Assembly: GCA_028707675.1 (NCBI GenBank)
Contig: JAQWAM010000004.1
Location: forward strand, 1-14,920
Direction of reading: 5' to 3'
DNA length: 14,920 bases
Source: Kiritimatiellia bacterium
GTDB taxonomy: Bacteria > Verrucomicrobiota > Kiritimatiellia > RFP12 > UBA1067
Below the pieces are notes generated by a model, which did no database searches, had not been told where the DNA came from, and worked only from the letters and a program-made list of their open reading frames with translations. Within the stretch, counting starts at the first letter, position 1; every line of letters begins with the position of its first letter. Below are positions 13,477-14,920 of this stretch, piece by piece. Made by a program: the position numbers and the translations under genes.

Positions 13477-14895
13477 CTACGTCGCGGTCTCCGGGACAAC
13501 CTCTTTGACTGTCACCGGCGGTGTGTTTGTGTCGTCATTTTCGGATCGTCGCGCCATCTGATCCGGGCGCGCTTTGCGGTGCCGCGGTCTGCGGCGGCGG
13601 CGCGGCATTTGTTCCGGTACAGCGTCACGGGCCTCGTCCACTTTATCGGGACTGATATTGTCAGAGCGCTGCGGCCGGCGCAAGGCGGTCTCCTGCTCAT
13701 AGAACGCTCGCCACTGGTCCAGCACGGCAGAGCCCTTTTGTTCGGCGATTGTCAGAACGCTTTGGAAAGCCAGCGCCTCAGGAAAAACGGGGTGCATGAC
13801 AAAACGTTGCGCGCGGCCTTTACGCGGCGGTTCCGCAAAGCGCCGTTGTACATCCAGCAGGGTCACGGCGGTGTAAAAAGAGGCTTTGGGAATGCGTAAC
13901 CCGTGCGCGGCTGAATGCAACACCTGACGGGCTACATGTTGCCGGTTGACACGCTTGGTCGGACATTCGGCCTGTGTTTTTTTCAGAAGCTCGATGAAAA
14001 TCGGGTAGTGCAGAACGGCCATACGCACCCCGTTCGACACGCTGACTTCATCAGACGGCAATGCGTCGAGCGCCGCGAGATAACTCCACAGAACGGATTT
14101 TTGCCGACCGCTGCCTTCAAGGTATTGATGGATGTCAGGTAAAAGATCCAGCATCAGCTTATACTCCCAAAGCATTTTAAAGGCAATGCATGACGAGTTA
14201 TAAGTGAAGAGTCGAAAAATTTCCTCGCAGACGCGCGGTACAGAAGCGTTCAGGATGTCAGCGTGGTGTTCGAGAATGGCCTTTTGGCTGGCGCGGTCGA
14301 TGGAAAATCCCAGACGCGCGGCGAACTTGACGGCGCGCATCATGCGCACAGGATCCTCGCGGAAACGGATGTCCGGATCTCCGATGCAACGCATGGTTCT
14401 GCGTGTCAGGTCATCCAGCCCGCCGACATAATCAATAACACTGAAGGTCTTGATGTCATAAAACAATCCGTTGACCGTGAAATCACGCCTTTTTGCGTCC
14501 TCTTCGGGCGATCCGAAGGTGTTGTCTTCAGTCTGGTAGACCCCGTTGTCGGAATCGCAGGTTTCCGGCTGACGGCGGAACGTGCTGGTCTCGATAATTT
14601 TGCGTCCGAAAACGATATGGGCCAGGCGGAAGCGTTTGCCGATCAGGAAGCAGTTCCGGAAGAGGCGGCGGATCTGGTTGGGTCGGGCATCGGTGCCGAT
14701 GTCGAAATCTTTAGGCACACGCCCGAGCAACAAATCCCGCACGCTGCCGCCGACGAGATAGGCAATGTGACCGGTGTTTGCGAGTCGGTAGAGCACTTTC
14801 AGCGCATCGGGATCGATGTTCGCGCGTGAGATGCAGTGCTGCGAACGTTGCCTGATGACTAATTTATTTTTTTTCTTGAAAAGTGATCGAATCAT
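13477..14895 (-). CDS. pcnB: Poly(A) polymerase, PcnB type (class II nucleotidyltransferase)
   Basis: The 472-residue product has the class II nucleotidyltransferase head: YLVGGSVRDLLLGRVPKDFD (46-65) with the catalytic Asp63 and Asp65, KRRDFTVNGLFYD (135-147), and FREDPVRMMRAVKFAARLGF (178-197). The block RPNQIRRLFRNC followed by LIGKRFRLAHIVFG (71-97) is the pattern I use to tell PcnB from CCA-adding enzymes. The C-terminus is strongly basic (PRRRRRPRHRKARPDQMARR), as in PcnB proteins, probably for RNA binding. The enzyme adds 3' adenosines to RNA and so promotes decay. A CCA-adding activity cannot be fully excluded from sequence. The start at 14895 has TAGGA about 12 bases upstream, a rather long spacing. 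Only 25 bases of upstream sequence are in the window, so its promoter is not visible. Confidence 0.88.
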   Translation of the reverse strand: MIRSLFKKKNKLVIRQRSQHCISRANIDPDALKVLYRLANTGHIAYLVGGSVRDLLLGRVPKDFDIGTDARPNQIRRLFRNCFLIGKRFRLAHIVFGRKIIETSTFRRQPETCDSDNGVYQTEDNTFGSPEEDAKRRDFTVNGLFYDIKTFSVIDYVGGLDDLTRRTMRCIGDPDIRFREDPVRMMRAVKFAARLGFSIDRASQKAILEHHADILNASVPRVCEEIFRLFTYNSSCIAFKMLWEYKLMLDLLPDIHQYLEGSGRQKSVLWSYLAALDALPSDEVSVSNGVRMAVLHYPIFIELLKKTQAECPTKRVNRQHVARQVLHSAAHGLRIPKASFYTAVTLLDVQRRFAEPPRKGRAQRFVMHPVFPEALAFQSVLTIAEQKGSAVLDQWRAFYEQETALRRPQRSDNISPDKVDEARDAVPEQMPRRRRRPRHRKARPDQMARRSENDDTNTPPVTVKEVVPETAT

Positions 14896-14920
14896 ATTTG
14901 CTGTTAATCCTAGGGTTCTG

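Noticed and set aside
1..14920. CRISPR array, tRNA, rRNA, insertion sequence or phage genes
   Set aside because: No regularly spaced repeats, no cloverleaf or rRNA-like sequence, and no transposase, integrase or phage protein was recognised on either strand.

Overview
The window looks like a chromosomal segment from a GC-rich Gram-negative bacterium, most likely of the PVC group (Kiritimatiellota or Lentisphaerota). This assignment is inference. It rests on the noncoding DNA, which carries dispersed repeats that read as GERPREP / GWEGERPSEP when translated, a kind I associate with those phyla, and on a Tat-exported Gfo/Idh/MocA oxidoreductase beside a sodium:solute symporter. No rRNA, tRNA, CRISPR array, transposase or phage gene was seen.

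Layout. Bases 1-1543 are gene-poor and filled with short dispersed repeats, inverted repeats and gene debris: a signal-peptide gene with a stop at codon 3, a minus-strand C-terminal remnant, and an unrecognised plus-strand fragment. Then come a secreted right-handed beta-helix protein (1544-2704, +) and a DppC/OppC-type ABC permease (2766-3692, +). A compact minus-strand operon of four signalling genes follows, transcribed 8336 to 3788: a membrane PAS histidine kinase, a single-domain response regulator, a REC-coiled coil-PAS protein without an output domain, and a PAS hybrid kinase. On its far side is the matching DppB/OppB-type permease (8579-9811, +), which carries an inserted stretch of about 100 residues. 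Next are a Tat-signal Gfo/Idh/MocA oxidoreductase (9837-11102, -) and, divergent from it, an SSS-family symporter (11508-13472, +). Last is a PcnB-type poly(A) polymerase (13477-14895, -), convergent with the symporter.

How the genes may work together. The beta-helix protein, the two peptide/oligosaccharide-type permeases, the oxidoreductase and the symporter suggest uptake and catabolism of polymer-derived sugars or small glycans. No substrate-binding protein and no ABC ATPase lies in the window, so the transporter must be completed from elsewhere. The two permease halves, normally adjacent, are separated by an oppositely oriented phosphorelay-type operon. That operon could be a later insertion or could regulate the flanking genes; the sequence alone does not decide.

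The most unusual points are the OppB-like permease with its inserted extracytoplasmic region, the signalling operon lying between the permease halves, the output-less REC-PAS protein, and the hairpin-forming dispersed repeat, present once complete and once as a half copy. I did not find strong evidence for a wholly new biological system.
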